45,371 nt of DNA from an uncultured Pseudomonadota bacterium. Its GTDB lineage: Bacteria; Myxococcota_A; UBA796; SXON01. Position numbers and translations under genes: made by a program. Each line of letters begins with the position of its first letter. Position 1 is the first letter of the stretch. The notes under the pieces are model-generated. The model saw only the letters and a program-made list of their open reading frames with translations, was not told the DNA's origin and searched no databases. The stretch spans positions 1 to 45,371 of the forward strand of contig CAISIK010000086.1 in assembly GCA_903885375.1 (NCBI GenBank), in the 5' to 3' direction. Of the stretch, positions 18,383 to 26,217 are shown one piece after another.

Positions 18383-18394
18383 CGCCGCGCGCGG
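18383..18394. terminator. GC palindrome between cobQ and dusB stops
   Basis: GCCGCGCGCGGC reads the same on both strands and lies in the 19 bases between two convergent stop codons. It could fold as a short stem in either transcript, but there is no T-run and the loop would be tight, so a terminator function is only possible. Confidence 0.25.
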
Positions 18395-18397
18395 CAG

Positions 18398-19534
18398 TCA
18401 GGCTTCGGCGGCGAAGGGGCTCGGCCCGAGGGGCTCGGCGGCCGGACCCCGGCGCTCGGCGGCCCACGCGGCGCTCTGGTCGGAGCCGGCGGGCAGCTCG
18501 GCCGGCAGGTGCGACGAGAGCGAGAACGGACGCCCGCGACGCTCCTCCTCGCGGGCGAGCCACTCGAAGTAGCGGTTGGTCTGGCCGATCGCCTCGTCGA
18601 TGCTCTGGCTGTGCAGGAAGGCCACGCGCAGGTCGGTGCCGTAGGGGAGCCCGTGCGTGAAGTAGTTGGCGATCTTCTTCATCCGGCCGAGCACGCCGCG
18701 GTCGCTGCGGAACTCGTTGCGGATGCTCTCGAAGTAGCGGAGGAGCACCAACTGTTTTTCGGCGGCATCGACCACCACTTCGGGTGCGCCGGTCATCTGC
18801 GCGCGGATCTGGCGGAACACCCACGGGTTCTTGATGGCCCCGCGGCCGATCATCACCCCATCCACGCCCGTGTCGCGGAACATGGCGAGGGCCGATTCGG
18901 CATCCACGATGTCGCCGTTGCCGATCACGGGGATGCGCACGCGCGCCTTGGTCTCCGCGATCTTGTCGACCGCGCGGGTGCCGCCGTACATGTCGGCGCG
19001 GGTACGCCAGTGGATGGCGAGCGACTCGACGCCTTCATCCTCGCACATCTTCGCGATGTCGGGGGCGTTGCGGCAGTCGGCGTCGAAACCGCTGCGCATC
19101 TTCACGGTGAGCGGGATGCGCACGGCGCGGCGAACCTGCCGCACGATCTCGCGGGCGAGGTCGGGCTCCCGCAGGAGCGAGCTGCCGCCGCTGTGGGCGC
19201 ACACCTTCTTGCTCGGGCAGCCGAAGTTCAGGTCGACGATGTCGGCCCCGGCCTCCTCGATGGCGGCGGCCGCCTCGGCCATCGCCTCCGGGTTGCGGCC
19301 GTAGATCTGAATGGCCACCGGGTGCTCGTCGGGATCGAAGCGGGCCATCATCTCCGCGCGCGCCACGCCCCGCCGGAGCGCCTCGCTGGCGATGAACTCC
19401 GTGACCGTGAGGCCCACGCCGCCGATGCTGCGCACGAGCCGACGGAAGCTCAGGTCGGTGACGCCCTCCATCGGCGCGAGCACGAGGTTCGGCTCGATGC
19501 GGATGTCGCGGATCTGGAAGTGGAGCGGGAGCAC
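18398..19534 (-). CDS. dusB: tRNA-dihydrouridine synthase
   Basis: 378 residues from GTG 19534. It is an FMN-dependent reductase that makes dihydrouridine in tRNA. The TIM-barrel start LVLAPMEGVTDLSFR, the catalytic motif DLNFGCPSKKV with C106, and VIGNGDIVD and MIGRGAIKNPWVF (FMN phosphate binding) are all in family positions. Dus subtype is hard to fix by eye; DusB is the likely one. The last 40-50 residues are a Pro/Ala/Glu-rich tail not typical of the enzyme core. It is divergent from the next gene with a 74-base gap and convergent with cobQ; the 12-base palindrome at 18383-18394 lies between the two stops. Confidence 0.9.
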   Translation of the reverse strand: MLPLHFQIRDIRIEPNLVLAPMEGVTDLSFRRLVRSIGGVGLTVTEFIASEALRRGVARAEMMARFDPDEHPVAIQIYGRNPEAMAEAAAAIEEAGADIVDLNFGCPSKKVCAHSGGSSLLREPDLAREIVRQVRRAVRIPLTVKMRSGFDADCRNAPDIAKMCEDEGVESLAIHWRTRADMYGGTRAVDKIAETKARVRIPVIGNGDIVDAESALAMFRDTGVDGVMIGRGAIKNPWVFRQIRAQMTGAPEVVVDAAEKQLVLLRYFESIRNEFRSDRGVLGRMKKIANYFTHGLPYGTDLRVAFLHSQSIDEAIGQTNRYFEWLAREEERRGRPFSLSSHLPAELPAGSDQSAAWAAERRGPAAEPLGPSPFAAEA

Positions 19535-19608
19535 GGGCGGAAGGTGCCGTCTTGCGGCGCGATCGTCAAGGGGAGCCTTGCCCCGACGGCCGCGATAGCC
19601 GCGCGCGC

Positions 19609-20163
19609 ATGACGCCCAAAGCCCAGTCCGTCACCCTTGCGGGGGAGCCCGATGGTTTCCTCGCGCCGCGCGCATGGCGCTCGGAGGTCTTCGGCGATGG
19701 CCACACGCGCCTCGTCGTCAGCGTGCCTGCCGAGGAGCTCCAGTCGGTGCACCTTGGCCTCCTCGGGCTCGTGGAGGGCCCCTGGGGCGTGCGCTACGTC
19801 CAGCTCACCAACCGGCTCACCGGCCAGCTCCCGGCGCCCGAGGGCAGGGTGGCGATGGGCGTCGCGCCCGCAAAGGCGCTCGCTGTCCTCAAGGAGCGTC
19901 CCACGCTGGTCTGGGAGGATGGTCGCCATCAGCTCTGGGTGCGCGGGGCGCTCGGGGAGACCGTGATCCTCGACGAGATGGGCGTGGTCTACCTCTCGCC
20001 CGACGACCCGATGTTTCGCGACGCGCTCACCGCATTCGGCATCCCCGAGTCGAACGCCCCCACGATGGACAGCCGCGACTACGTGAAGGTCGCCTTCCAC
20101 GCCGACGCCGACGCGGAGGAGGCCTCCCTGTGGGAGGCCCTCAAGATGTTGCGCTGGAAGTAG
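19609..20163 (+). CDS. Hypothetical protein
   Basis: 184 residues from ATG 19609. I do not recognise the family. The protein is soluble, without signal peptide or membrane segment, and looks like alternating beta strands and helices. It ends in an acidic Ala/Glu stretch (DADAEEAS) followed by LWEALKMLRWK. Codon use and GC content match the neighbours, and the protein has a normal residue mix, which supports a real gene. It is divergent from dusB and its last 23 bases overlap the convergent TolQ/MotA-like gene. Confidence 0.7.
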   Translation: MTPKAQSVTLAGEPDGFLAPRAWRSEVFGDGHTRLVVSVPAEELQSVHLGLLGLVEGPWGVRYVQLTNRLTGQLPAPEGRVAMGVAPAKALAVLKERPTLVWEDGRHQLWVRGALGETVILDEMGVVYLSPDDPMFRDALTAFGIPESNAPTMDSRDYVKVAFHADADAEEASLWEALKMLRWK

Positions 20164-20539
20164 GGCGAGCGACGAGGCCCACGACCGAGGCCACGAAGCT
20201 GCCGACCGTCGCGAGGGTGCCCGCGATGCCGCCCACCGCCGTGAACATCATCGCGCCCCCGATGGCGCTCGCCAGCTCGCCGGCCTTGTCGGCGGGCGGC
20301 TGGTCCGCGACGGCCTGGAACGCCCACAGGAGCGCAACCACGGTGCCGGCGAGGCCCACGACCGGCGCCACGCCTCCCGCCACGGGCAGCCACACCATGC
20401 CCCGCCAGAAGGGGGTGTCCCGCCGCAGAGCGACGCGGCGGGCCAACCAGACCAGCGCGGCCGTGAGCAGCACCTGCATGACCAGCCCGATCAGGACGGG
20501 GACAAGCGTCAGTCCAAGCTCGGTCAGGCCGATTCCCAT
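20141..20539 (-). CDS. Small MotA/TolQ/ExbB-like membrane protein
   Basis: 132 residues from ATG 20539; GTG 20545 is also possible. Three hydrophobic segments are visible at about residues 8-30, 55-78 and 95-120. The stretch VVGLAGTVVALLWAF followed by IGGAMMFTAVGGIAGTLATV resembles the proton-channel signature of the MotA/TolQ/ExbB family (GLLGTVxGMIxAF, then a Gly/Ala/Thr-rich third helix). Such proteins normally pair with an ExbD/TolR or MotB partner, and none lies nearby. The protein is shorter than typical TolQ (about 230 residues). A similar-looking but unrelated small membrane protein remains possible. Its 3' end overlaps the neighbouring gene by 23 bases. Confidence 0.65.
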   Translation of the reverse strand: MGIGLTELGLTLVPVLIGLVMQVLLTAALVWLARRVALRRDTPFWRGMVWLPVAGGVAPVVGLAGTVVALLWAFQAVADQPPADKAGELASAIGGAMMFTAVGGIAGTLATVGSFVASVVGLVARPTSSATS

Positions 20540-20663
20540 CCCCACGCCTAACCATCCGGCCGGGGCAGGCGAGTGGGGCACCAATGTCGCAGGGGTGGGG
20601 CGCACGTGCCGAATGGCGGACCGCAACGGGATCGCGTAGGGTGCGCGCGAACCGAGTTCGCCC

Positions 20664-22499
20664 ATGCGTACCCTTCCCCTGCTCCTGCTCGTCGTCGCCT
20701 GCTCCGACTACAACCTGAGCAACAAGTCCGCGACGGACGGCGACACCGGCGCGGGCGACGAATTCTCGCCCGACACCGCCCTCGGCGACATGGGGCTCTG
20801 CGGCGATCCGGACATGTCCCGGCACGAGGTGGGCATCGACGAGTCGTGCGAGGCCACCGCCATCACCGGCACCTTCACCCCCGTCATCAAGTGGCAGCAG
20901 ACGGCCATCGGGGATGCGTACGTCACCCCGGTCGTGGGTCAGCTCACCGACGACAATGGCAACGGCATCATCGACGATGGCGACACCCCCGACGTGGTGG
21001 TGGCCAACGCGGTGGGCGTCACCTACGCGATGGACGGCAAGACCGGCGCGATCCTCTGGGGAGCCGGCAACGTGGGCGCCGAGCCGATGACGTCGGCGAT
21101 CGGCGATCTCGATGGCGACGGCTGGCCCGAGGTGGTGAGCGCCGGCAGCTACGGCATGGTGGCGATCAATGGCCGCGACGGCACCGAGAAGTGGACGGCC
21201 GGCGCCTACGGGGGCGGGCACACCCCTCCCTGCGGCGCGGTGGGCATCTACGACCTCGATGGCAACGGCATGGCGGAGGTGGTCATCGGCCACACGGTCT
21301 GGAACTACGACGGCTCGATGCTGGCGCAGGGCACCGGCGGCGATGGCTCCGGGCACGGCTGGGCCGCCCCCTACGGCGTGGCCGCCGACATCGACCGCGA
21401 TGGGCAGCTCGAGGTGGTGGTGGGCAACGCCATCCTCAACGCCGCCGGCCGCCCGAAGTGGCAGAACGGGAAGGAGGACGGCTTCGTGGCCGTGGCCGAC
21501 TTCGACGGCGACAAGCAAGGCGAGATCGTCGTGGCCGGCCTGGGCAGCCTCCGCCTCCAGGACGACGATGGCACCGTGATCTGGTCGCGCAACCGCCTCA
21601 CCGGCGACACCATCGGCCCCCCCACGGTGGCCGACTTCGATGGCGACGGCGAGCCCGAGATCGGCGTGGCCGGCATGGGCCAGTACGTGGTGGTGGACAC
21701 CAACGGCAAGACGTTGTGGACGCGCACCACCAACGACTACAGCTCCGGCTTCACCGGCTCGGCGGTGTTCGACTTCGAGGGCGACGGCCAGGCCGAGGTG
21801 GTGTACGCCGACGAGAACGACCTCTTCGTGTTCGACGGCGCCACCGGCGCGGTGAAGCTCCGCGAGTCGGCGCACAGCTCCGCCACCTGCTCCGAGTCGC
21901 CCTCCATCGCCGACGTCGACAACGACGGCCACGCCGAAATCCTCTACACCTCGAGCGCCTACAGCGGCATCGAACAGGGCGTGACGGTGGTGGGCGACGC
22001 CGACGACTCCTGGATGCCGGGCCGCAAGGTGTGGAACCAGCACGGCTACGCCATCACCAACGTGGACGAGGACGGCGGCATCCCCGCCTCCCCCGACGTG
22101 AACTGGATCAGCTACAACACCTTCCGCTCGGCCGACATGAGCGCGGCGGATGGCGGCCTCCTCGCGGATGCCGTGCCCGTCCTCGGCGACATCTGCAGCT
22201 CCGAGTGCGAGAACGGCCACCTCTACGTGACCGTGGTGGTGGGCAACCAGGGCCTCGCGGACCTTCCCGCCGGGGTGCCCATCTCCCTGTGGTCGGGCAG
22301 CACGTGGCTGGCCACGCTCTACACCGACGAGGTGGTGGCGCCGGGCAAGTCCACGAAGGGGCTCATCTTCGACGTGGACCCGGCCGACATCACCGACACG
22401 CTCAAGGCCAAGGCCGACGACAACAACGGCGGCGGCATCGTGGGCGAGTGCAACGAGGACAACAACGCGCTGAAGATCACCAAGGGGCTCTGCAAGTAG
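20664..22499 (+). CDS. FG-GAP repeat lipoprotein
   Basis: 611 residues. The signal MRTLPLLLLVVAC ends in a lipobox with Cys13, followed by SDYNL and an acidic Asp/Thr/Gly-rich linker. From about residue 65 there are many FG-GAP/VCBS-type repeats (DLDGDGWPEVV, DLDGNGMAEVV, DIDRDGQLEVV, DFDGDGEPEIG, DVDNDGHAEIL) spaced about 45-60 residues apart, probably a calcium-binding propeller. The last 110 residues contain Cys pairs (DICSSEC) and a CARDB-like beta-sandwich stretch ending in ECNEDNN and a final Cys. The +2 residue is Ser, which in E. coli rules favours the outer membrane. Likely a surface lipoprotein. It shares its C-x-D-Y-x-L start with two other lipoproteins in the window. Confidence 0.92.
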   Translation: MRTLPLLLLVVACSDYNLSNKSATDGDTGAGDEFSPDTALGDMGLCGDPDMSRHEVGIDESCEATAITGTFTPVIKWQQTAIGDAYVTPVVGQLTDDNGNGIIDDGDTPDVVVANAVGVTYAMDGKTGAILWGAGNVGAEPMTSAIGDLDGDGWPEVVSAGSYGMVAINGRDGTEKWTAGAYGGGHTPPCGAVGIYDLDGNGMAEVVIGHTVWNYDGSMLAQGTGGDGSGHGWAAPYGVAADIDRDGQLEVVVGNAILNAAGRPKWQNGKEDGFVAVADFDGDKQGEIVVAGLGSLRLQDDDGTVIWSRNRLTGDTIGPPTVADFDGDGEPEIGVAGMGQYVVVDTNGKTLWTRTTNDYSSGFTGSAVFDFEGDGQAEVVYADENDLFVFDGATGAVKLRESAHSSATCSESPSIADVDNDGHAEILYTSSAYSGIEQGVTVVGDADDSWMPGRKVWNQHGYAITNVDEDGGIPASPDVNWISYNTFRSADMSAADGGLLADAVPVLGDICSSECENGHLYVTVVVGNQGLADLPAGVPISLWSGSTWLATLYTDEVVAPGKSTKGLIFDVDPADITDTLKAKADDNNGGGIVGECNEDNNALKITKGLCK

Positions 22500-22539
22500 G
22501 GCTGCTGCACTGCACGTGCCGACCGGCTATCGGTGGGGC

Positions 22540-23022
22540 ATGAACCCCGCCGTCCCCGCGCTCGACCCCGCGCTCGACCCCACCCTCGACCCGCGCTCGC
22601 TCACGCCCGCCGCTTGGCGTGCGCTCCTCCGGCCCGAGGAGTTCGCGGTGCTGCGGGAGTCGGCCACGGAGCGGCCGGGAACCCACCCCTACAACGGCGA
22701 CCCCGGCCCCGGCGCCTTCCATTGCGCCGGCTGTGGTTCGCGGCTGTACTCGGCCGACCACAAGTTCCACTCCGGCTGCGGCTGGCCCTCGTTCTTCAAG
22801 GAGATCGAGCCGGGCGCCCTCGAGGTGCATCGCGACGTCTCCCACGGCATGGTCCGCACGGAAATGCGCTGCGCGCGCTGCGGCGGCCACATGGGCCACA
22901 TCTTCGGCGACGCTCCGCAAACCCCCACGGGCACGCGCCACTGCGTGAACGGCATCGCGGTGCTCCACGTGCCCGAGGGCGCCGACGCGGCCGCGGTCTT
23001 CGCGGCGCACCGGCGGCGCTGA
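22540..23022 (+). CDS. msrB: Peptide-methionine (R)-S-oxide reductase
   Basis: 160 residues from ATG 22540. It reduces the R-form of methionine sulfoxide in proteins. Zinc-site cysteines C62/C65 (CAGC) and C111/C114 (CARCGGHMGH), the SGCGWPSFF motif with C80, and catalytic C135 in RHCVNG are all present. C80 could act as the resolving Cys. The N-terminus carries a short LDP repeat (ALDPALDPTLDP) that is not part of the domain. It has no signal peptide, so it is probably cytoplasmic. It lies 40 bases after the FG-GAP lipoprotein gene. A stem-loop spans its stop codon. Confidence 0.95.
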   Translation: MNPAVPALDPALDPTLDPRSLTPAAWRALLRPEEFAVLRESATERPGTHPYNGDPGPGAFHCAGCGSRLYSADHKFHSGCGWPSFFKEIEPGALEVHRDVSHGMVRTEMRCARCGGHMGHIFGDAPQTPTGTRHCVNGIAVLHVPEGADAAAVFAAHRRR

Positions 23023-23028
23023 GCCGCC
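23012..23028. terminator. Stem-loop over the msrB stop, between convergent genes
   Basis: GGCGGC (23012-23017) pairs with GCCGCC (23023-23028) around a 5-base loop that contains the msrB TGA. The stop codon of the convergent VWA gene begins directly next to it. The stem is strong but has no T-run; it may end transcription in both directions or stabilise 3' ends. Confidence 0.4.
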
Positions 23029-23967
23029 CTACTCCTCGGCGAAGCCGGTGTCGGGCAGGGCGCCGCCCGTCCAGTTGAAGTAGCTGGCCGTGACCTTCGC
23101 GCCGGGGCGCGGGATGGCCCAGCCGGCGAAGACGAGCGCGTTGAGGCGCCCATCGTAGCGCCAGCCATCCTCGTCACGGCGGGGAATCTCGGCGTCGTCG
23201 ATCTTGACCACGAGGGTGTTCAAGAGCGGCAGGTCGGTGAGGAGGAAGGTGGTGTTCAGGCCGATGGCCTGGTTGGCCACCCGCTCGAGCATCGCATCGA
23301 TGTCGTTGCCGCAGATGCTCTCGCGCACGCCGCCGGAGGCCGTCTTGGCGGCGATGTACTTGGTGCCGGGGTCGGCCGCGGCGAGCGGGCTGGCGCAACC
23401 GGCGGGCTCATCGCCCACGATGGCGTTCACGTGCGCGACCATGCCCGGGCGGGTGAGCTCCAGCTCGCCAAGGAAGTCGGCCACGTCGATGTCGGTCTGG
23501 TCGTCCTCGTCGCTGTACACGATCACTTCGAGGTTGGCGTTCTCGCGGGCGAAGTCGGGGTACACGAGCGAGCTTGCGCCGGCGGCGGCGGCTTCGAAGC
23601 CGGCCTCCTCGCGGCTGCCGTGCACGCCGGCGTCGGTCACGGCAGCGCGGAAGGAATCCGTGAGCCCCGCGGTGCTCTCGTTCATCGTGTCGCCCTTCTG
23701 GTCGCCGAGATCGGCGGGATCGGTCACGACCACCCCGAGCCGGAACTCCAGCTCGGCCGAGGCGAGTGTGTCGGTGAAGGCCGCCGCGTGGTCGAGCAAG
23801 GAGGCGTGCTCCTCCGACATGCTCGCAGAGTTGTCGAGCACCCAGAGGATATCGACGGGATCGTCACGTTCAGGCTGCGTCCACGCATCGAGTCGCTGGG
23901 AACGCGTGACACCGTAGTCTACGCATGAGACCATGCAGAGGTTCAGGACGAGGGCCCACTTGCGCAT
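23029..23967 (-). CDS. VWA-domain lipoprotein
   Basis: 312 residues from ATG 23967. The signal MRKWALVLNLCMVSC ends in a lipobox with Cys15, followed by VDYGV. The VWA domain begins at about residue 38 (VDILWVLDNSASM) with the complete MIDAS motif D45-N-S47-A-S49. DTMNESTAGL (likely MIDAS Thr) and VIVYSDEDDQTD follow. VWA-MIDAS domains bind a metal and mediate adhesion or protein contacts. Four further Cys in the second half may form disulfides. Likely a surface or periplasmic lipoprotein. Its 5' end overlaps the start of the divergent TolB-like lipoprotein gene, so the two promoters must lie inside each other's coding sequence. Confidence 0.88.
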   Translation of the reverse strand: MRKWALVLNLCMVSCVDYGVTRSQRLDAWTQPERDDPVDILWVLDNSASMSEEHASLLDHAAAFTDTLASAELEFRLGVVVTDPADLGDQKGDTMNESTAGLTDSFRAAVTDAGVHGSREEAGFEAAAAGASSLVYPDFARENANLEVIVYSDEDDQTDIDVADFLGELELTRPGMVAHVNAIVGDEPAGCASPLAAADPGTKYIAAKTASGGVRESICGNDIDAMLERVANQAIGLNTTFLLTDLPLLNTLVVKIDDAEIPRRDEDGWRYDGRLNALVFAGWAIPRPGAKVTASYFNWTGGALPDTGFAEE

Positions 23968-25648
23968 CTTCAACTCACGCTGGCGAGCGTACCACATCGT
24001 GGCCCTCGGGCTCGTGGGGTGCGCGGGGGCGGGTGGTGCCGGAACCGGTTCCGACGGCGGCGATGTCGTGTCGTTGCGGGTGAGCCCCGACGTGGTGGAG
24101 CTCAACATCCGCGATGGCGCCGTGGGAGAACAGCAGTTCACCGCGGTCGCCACCTTCGGCAATGGTGACACCGGCGAGCTCGACCTCGTGAGTTGGGACC
24201 TCTCGAACGCCTCCATGGGGAGCATCGACTCCCGCGGCAAGTTCGAGTCCGTGGAGGAGAACGGCGGCGAGGCCACCGTCACCGCCACCTTCCTCGACAA
24301 CGTGGCCACGGCGCAGCTCACGATCGTCCACTCCAGCACGTACCTGGAAGGGGGCGTGGACGAGGCTGCCGCCGCGGCGCTGGGCGCCGTCGAATCGGGC
24401 GAGCCGGGCATCGACATCCTGTACCCCCGCGACCAGACCCGGGTGCCGCGCAACCTCGAGGGCCTGCGCATCTTCTGGAGCGGCACCACGGCCACCGATG
24501 TCGTACGACTGCGCTTCTCCAGCAAGCTCGAAACGGTCGACGTGTACTGCACCAGCTGCTCCGACTGGACGGTGCCCACCGCCGTATGGCAGGCCGTGAG
24601 CGCCACCAACAAGAAGGGCACCCTCTCGGTGCAGGTCTTCGCCGCTTCCTGGGATGGCAGCGCGCTCGGCGAGGTGCGGCAGAGCGAGCCCATCGAGGTC
24701 ACGGTGAACCGCTTCGACGCCACGGGCAGCGTGCTGTTCTGGAGCACCGCCGATCAAGCCGTGATGCGCATCGTGGCCGGCGGCGGCGAGGCCACCCGCT
24801 TCTACCCCACGGAGGGGGGCAACGGCTGCTTCGGCTGCCACGAGATCTCCGAGTCCAAGCAGTGGATGGTGGTCACGCGCGATGGCGTGAACGGTGCCTA
24901 CCAAGTGGTGGACGTGAGCGACCCGTCCGCGCCCTCGGTGGTGTACGACCTCAACGACACCAAGCGGATGACGTTCCACAGCCTCTCGCCCGATGGCCAG
25001 TTCATCCTCGGCGTGGAGGGCGGCTCGCTCAAGCTCTACGACCTGCCCACCAACAACTACATCGGCGCCATCTCGCCCGACGCCTACAAGTACAGCCACC
25101 CGGGCTGGGCGCCCGACGGCAAGTCGGTGGTGGCCGTACGCGTCACCAAGAGCTTCTACTCGGACATGAACTTTGTCGGCGGCGAGATCGTGACCATGTC
25201 GTGGGATGGCCAGAAGCTCGGCGCGCCCGAGGTGCTCGTGGCCCGCGAGGAGGGCGTGAACTACTACTACCCGGCCTGGTCGCCCGACGGGGAGTGGCTC
25301 GTGTACAACCGCTCCACGGCCGATTCCTACGCCGACCCCGACGCCGAGCTCTGGATGCTCTCGCGCGATGGCGGCGACCCGGTTCGCCTCGACAACGCCA
25401 ACGGCACCGGACCGATCCAGAACAGCCTCGCGCGGTGGGCGCCCCTGCCCGACGATGACATCCTCTGGCTGGCGTTCTCCTCCCGCCTGCCGATCAACAC
25501 CGAAACGCAGCGGGTGTCGCAGATCTGGGTCACCGCCATCGACCCGGAGCTCATCCGCACGGGTCTCGACCCCTCGAGCGCGCCCTACTGGCTGCCCGGC
25601 CAGAACGTGAACTCCGACAGTCACCTGCCCGTCTGGTGGTCGCAGTGA
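23933..25648 (+). CDS. TolB-like beta-propeller lipoprotein with a CxxCH motif
   Basis: 571 residues from ATG 23933. TTG 23960 is an attractive alternative: it has GAGGG 5 bases upstream and gives a 21-residue lipoprotein signal. Lipobox LVGC, Cys30 (ATG numbering). Residues about 45-110 look like a BIG2-type beta-sandwich (FTAVATFGNGDTGELDLVSW). From about 285 there are PD40/TolB-like repeats (LSPDGQFILG, WAPDGKSVVAV, WSPDGEWLVYN). A single haem-type motif C299-F-G-C302-H303 begins the propeller, and a second CxxC pair without His lies at 206/209. Covalent haem binding is possible but not shown. It is coupled to the next small lipoprotein (GTGA overlap) and overlaps the VWA gene head to head. 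Confidence 0.88.
   Translation: MQRFRTRAHLRIFNSRWRAYHIVALGLVGCAGAGGAGTGSDGGDVVSLRVSPDVVELNIRDGAVGEQQFTAVATFGNGDTGELDLVSWDLSNASMGSIDSRGKFESVEENGGEATVTATFLDNVATAQLTIVHSSTYLEGGVDEAAAAALGAVESGEPGIDILYPRDQTRVPRNLEGLRIFWSGTTATDVVRLRFSSKLETVDVYCTSCSDWTVPTAVWQAVSATNKKGTLSVQVFAASWDGSALGEVRQSEPIEVTVNRFDATGSVLFWSTADQAVMRIVAGGGEATRFYPTEGGNGCFGCHEISESKQWMVVTRDGVNGAYQVVDVSDPSAPSVVYDLNDTKRMTFHSLSPDGQFILGVEGGSLKLYDLPTNNYIGAISPDAYKYSHPGWAPDGKSVVAVRVTKSFYSDMNFVGGEIVTMSWDGQKLGAPEVLVAREEGVNYYYPAWSPDGEWLVYNRSTADSYADPDAELWMLSRDGGDPVRLDNANGTGPIQNSLARWAPLPDDDILWLAFSSRLPINTETQRVSQIWVTAIDPELIRTGLDPSSAPYWLPGQNVNSDSHLPVWWSQ
23950..23954 (+). promoter_or_regulatory. Ribosome-binding site favouring the TTG start at 23960
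   Basis: GAGGG lies 5 bases before TTG 23960, in frame with the propeller lipoprotein. No good site precedes ATG 23933. With the TTG start the signal peptide has a normal length and an Arg-rich n-region. Confidence 0.4.
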
Positions 25649-26199
25649 AGCGGGCGGGCGCCCTGCTGCTCTTCGCGCTGGCCTGCGAGGAGGTGGCGCC
25701 AGCCGGGCCGGGCGGCGCGGTCGTCGCGAGCGACTACCTGGAGGGGGTGGAGTCCGCCACCTGGCGCGACAACGAAGACACGGGCGATCTCGACGACACC
25801 ACCGTGCTCCGCGGCGAGGTCGACGACGCCGGCGTGATGGAGGTGCGGCGCGGCAAACGGTTCGTGGAGGGGGAGCCGGTCGGCAGCCTCACGTTCTCTT
25901 CCGAGGGCGAGGACCTCGTGCTCGCGGCCTGGAGCTGGGGGAGCGACACGAGCGAGGAGCCCACCTACCTTGCCCGGAACTCCAGCCTCCCCGGCGACAA
26001 GATCGACAACGGCGAGGGCAGCTGCACGCTGGAGTCTTCCGAGGGTCTCGAGACCTACTTCGGCACGTTCGATTACGCGATCTCCAGCACCTGCGAGGGC
26101 GCCCCGGCTCCGGATGGCGTGTACTGGTTCGCGCCCGGCGTGGGCCTCGTGAAGGCCGACACGACCGCCTTCTACCTGGACCTCGTCGCGCCGCACTGA
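25645..26199 (+). CDS. Small hypothetical lipoprotein
   Basis: 184 residues from GTG 25645, which overlaps the stop of the propeller lipoprotein gene (GTGA). The signal MKRAGALLLFALAC gives lipobox ALAC with Cys14. The mature protein is acidic and beta-rich, with two further Cys (GEGSCTLES and SSTCEGAP) that could form a disulfide. I do not recognise a family. The tight coupling suggests it works with the propeller protein, for example as a bound accessory subunit; this is inference. The stop lies inside a perfect stem-loop shared with the convergent gene. Confidence 0.8.
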   Translation: MKRAGALLLFALACEEVAPAGPGGAVVASDYLEGVESATWRDNEDTGDLDDTTVLRGEVDDAGVMEVRRGKRFVEGEPVGSLTFSSEGEDLVLAAWSWGSDTSEEPTYLARNSSLPGDKIDNGEGSCTLESSEGLETYFGTFDYAISSTCEGAPAPDGVYWFAPGVGLVKADTTAFYLDLVAPH

Positions 26200-26217
26200 A
26201 GGCGGGCGCGGCCTTCA
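26197..26217. terminator. Stem-loop formed by two convergent stop codons
   Basis: TGAAGGC (26197-26203) pairs perfectly with GCCTTCA (26211-26217) around a 7-base loop. The first three bases are the stop codon of the plus-strand lipoprotein gene, and the last three are the stop codon of the minus-strand membrane-protein gene. The structure is the same on both transcripts and probably acts as a shared 3' end. Confidence 0.5.
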
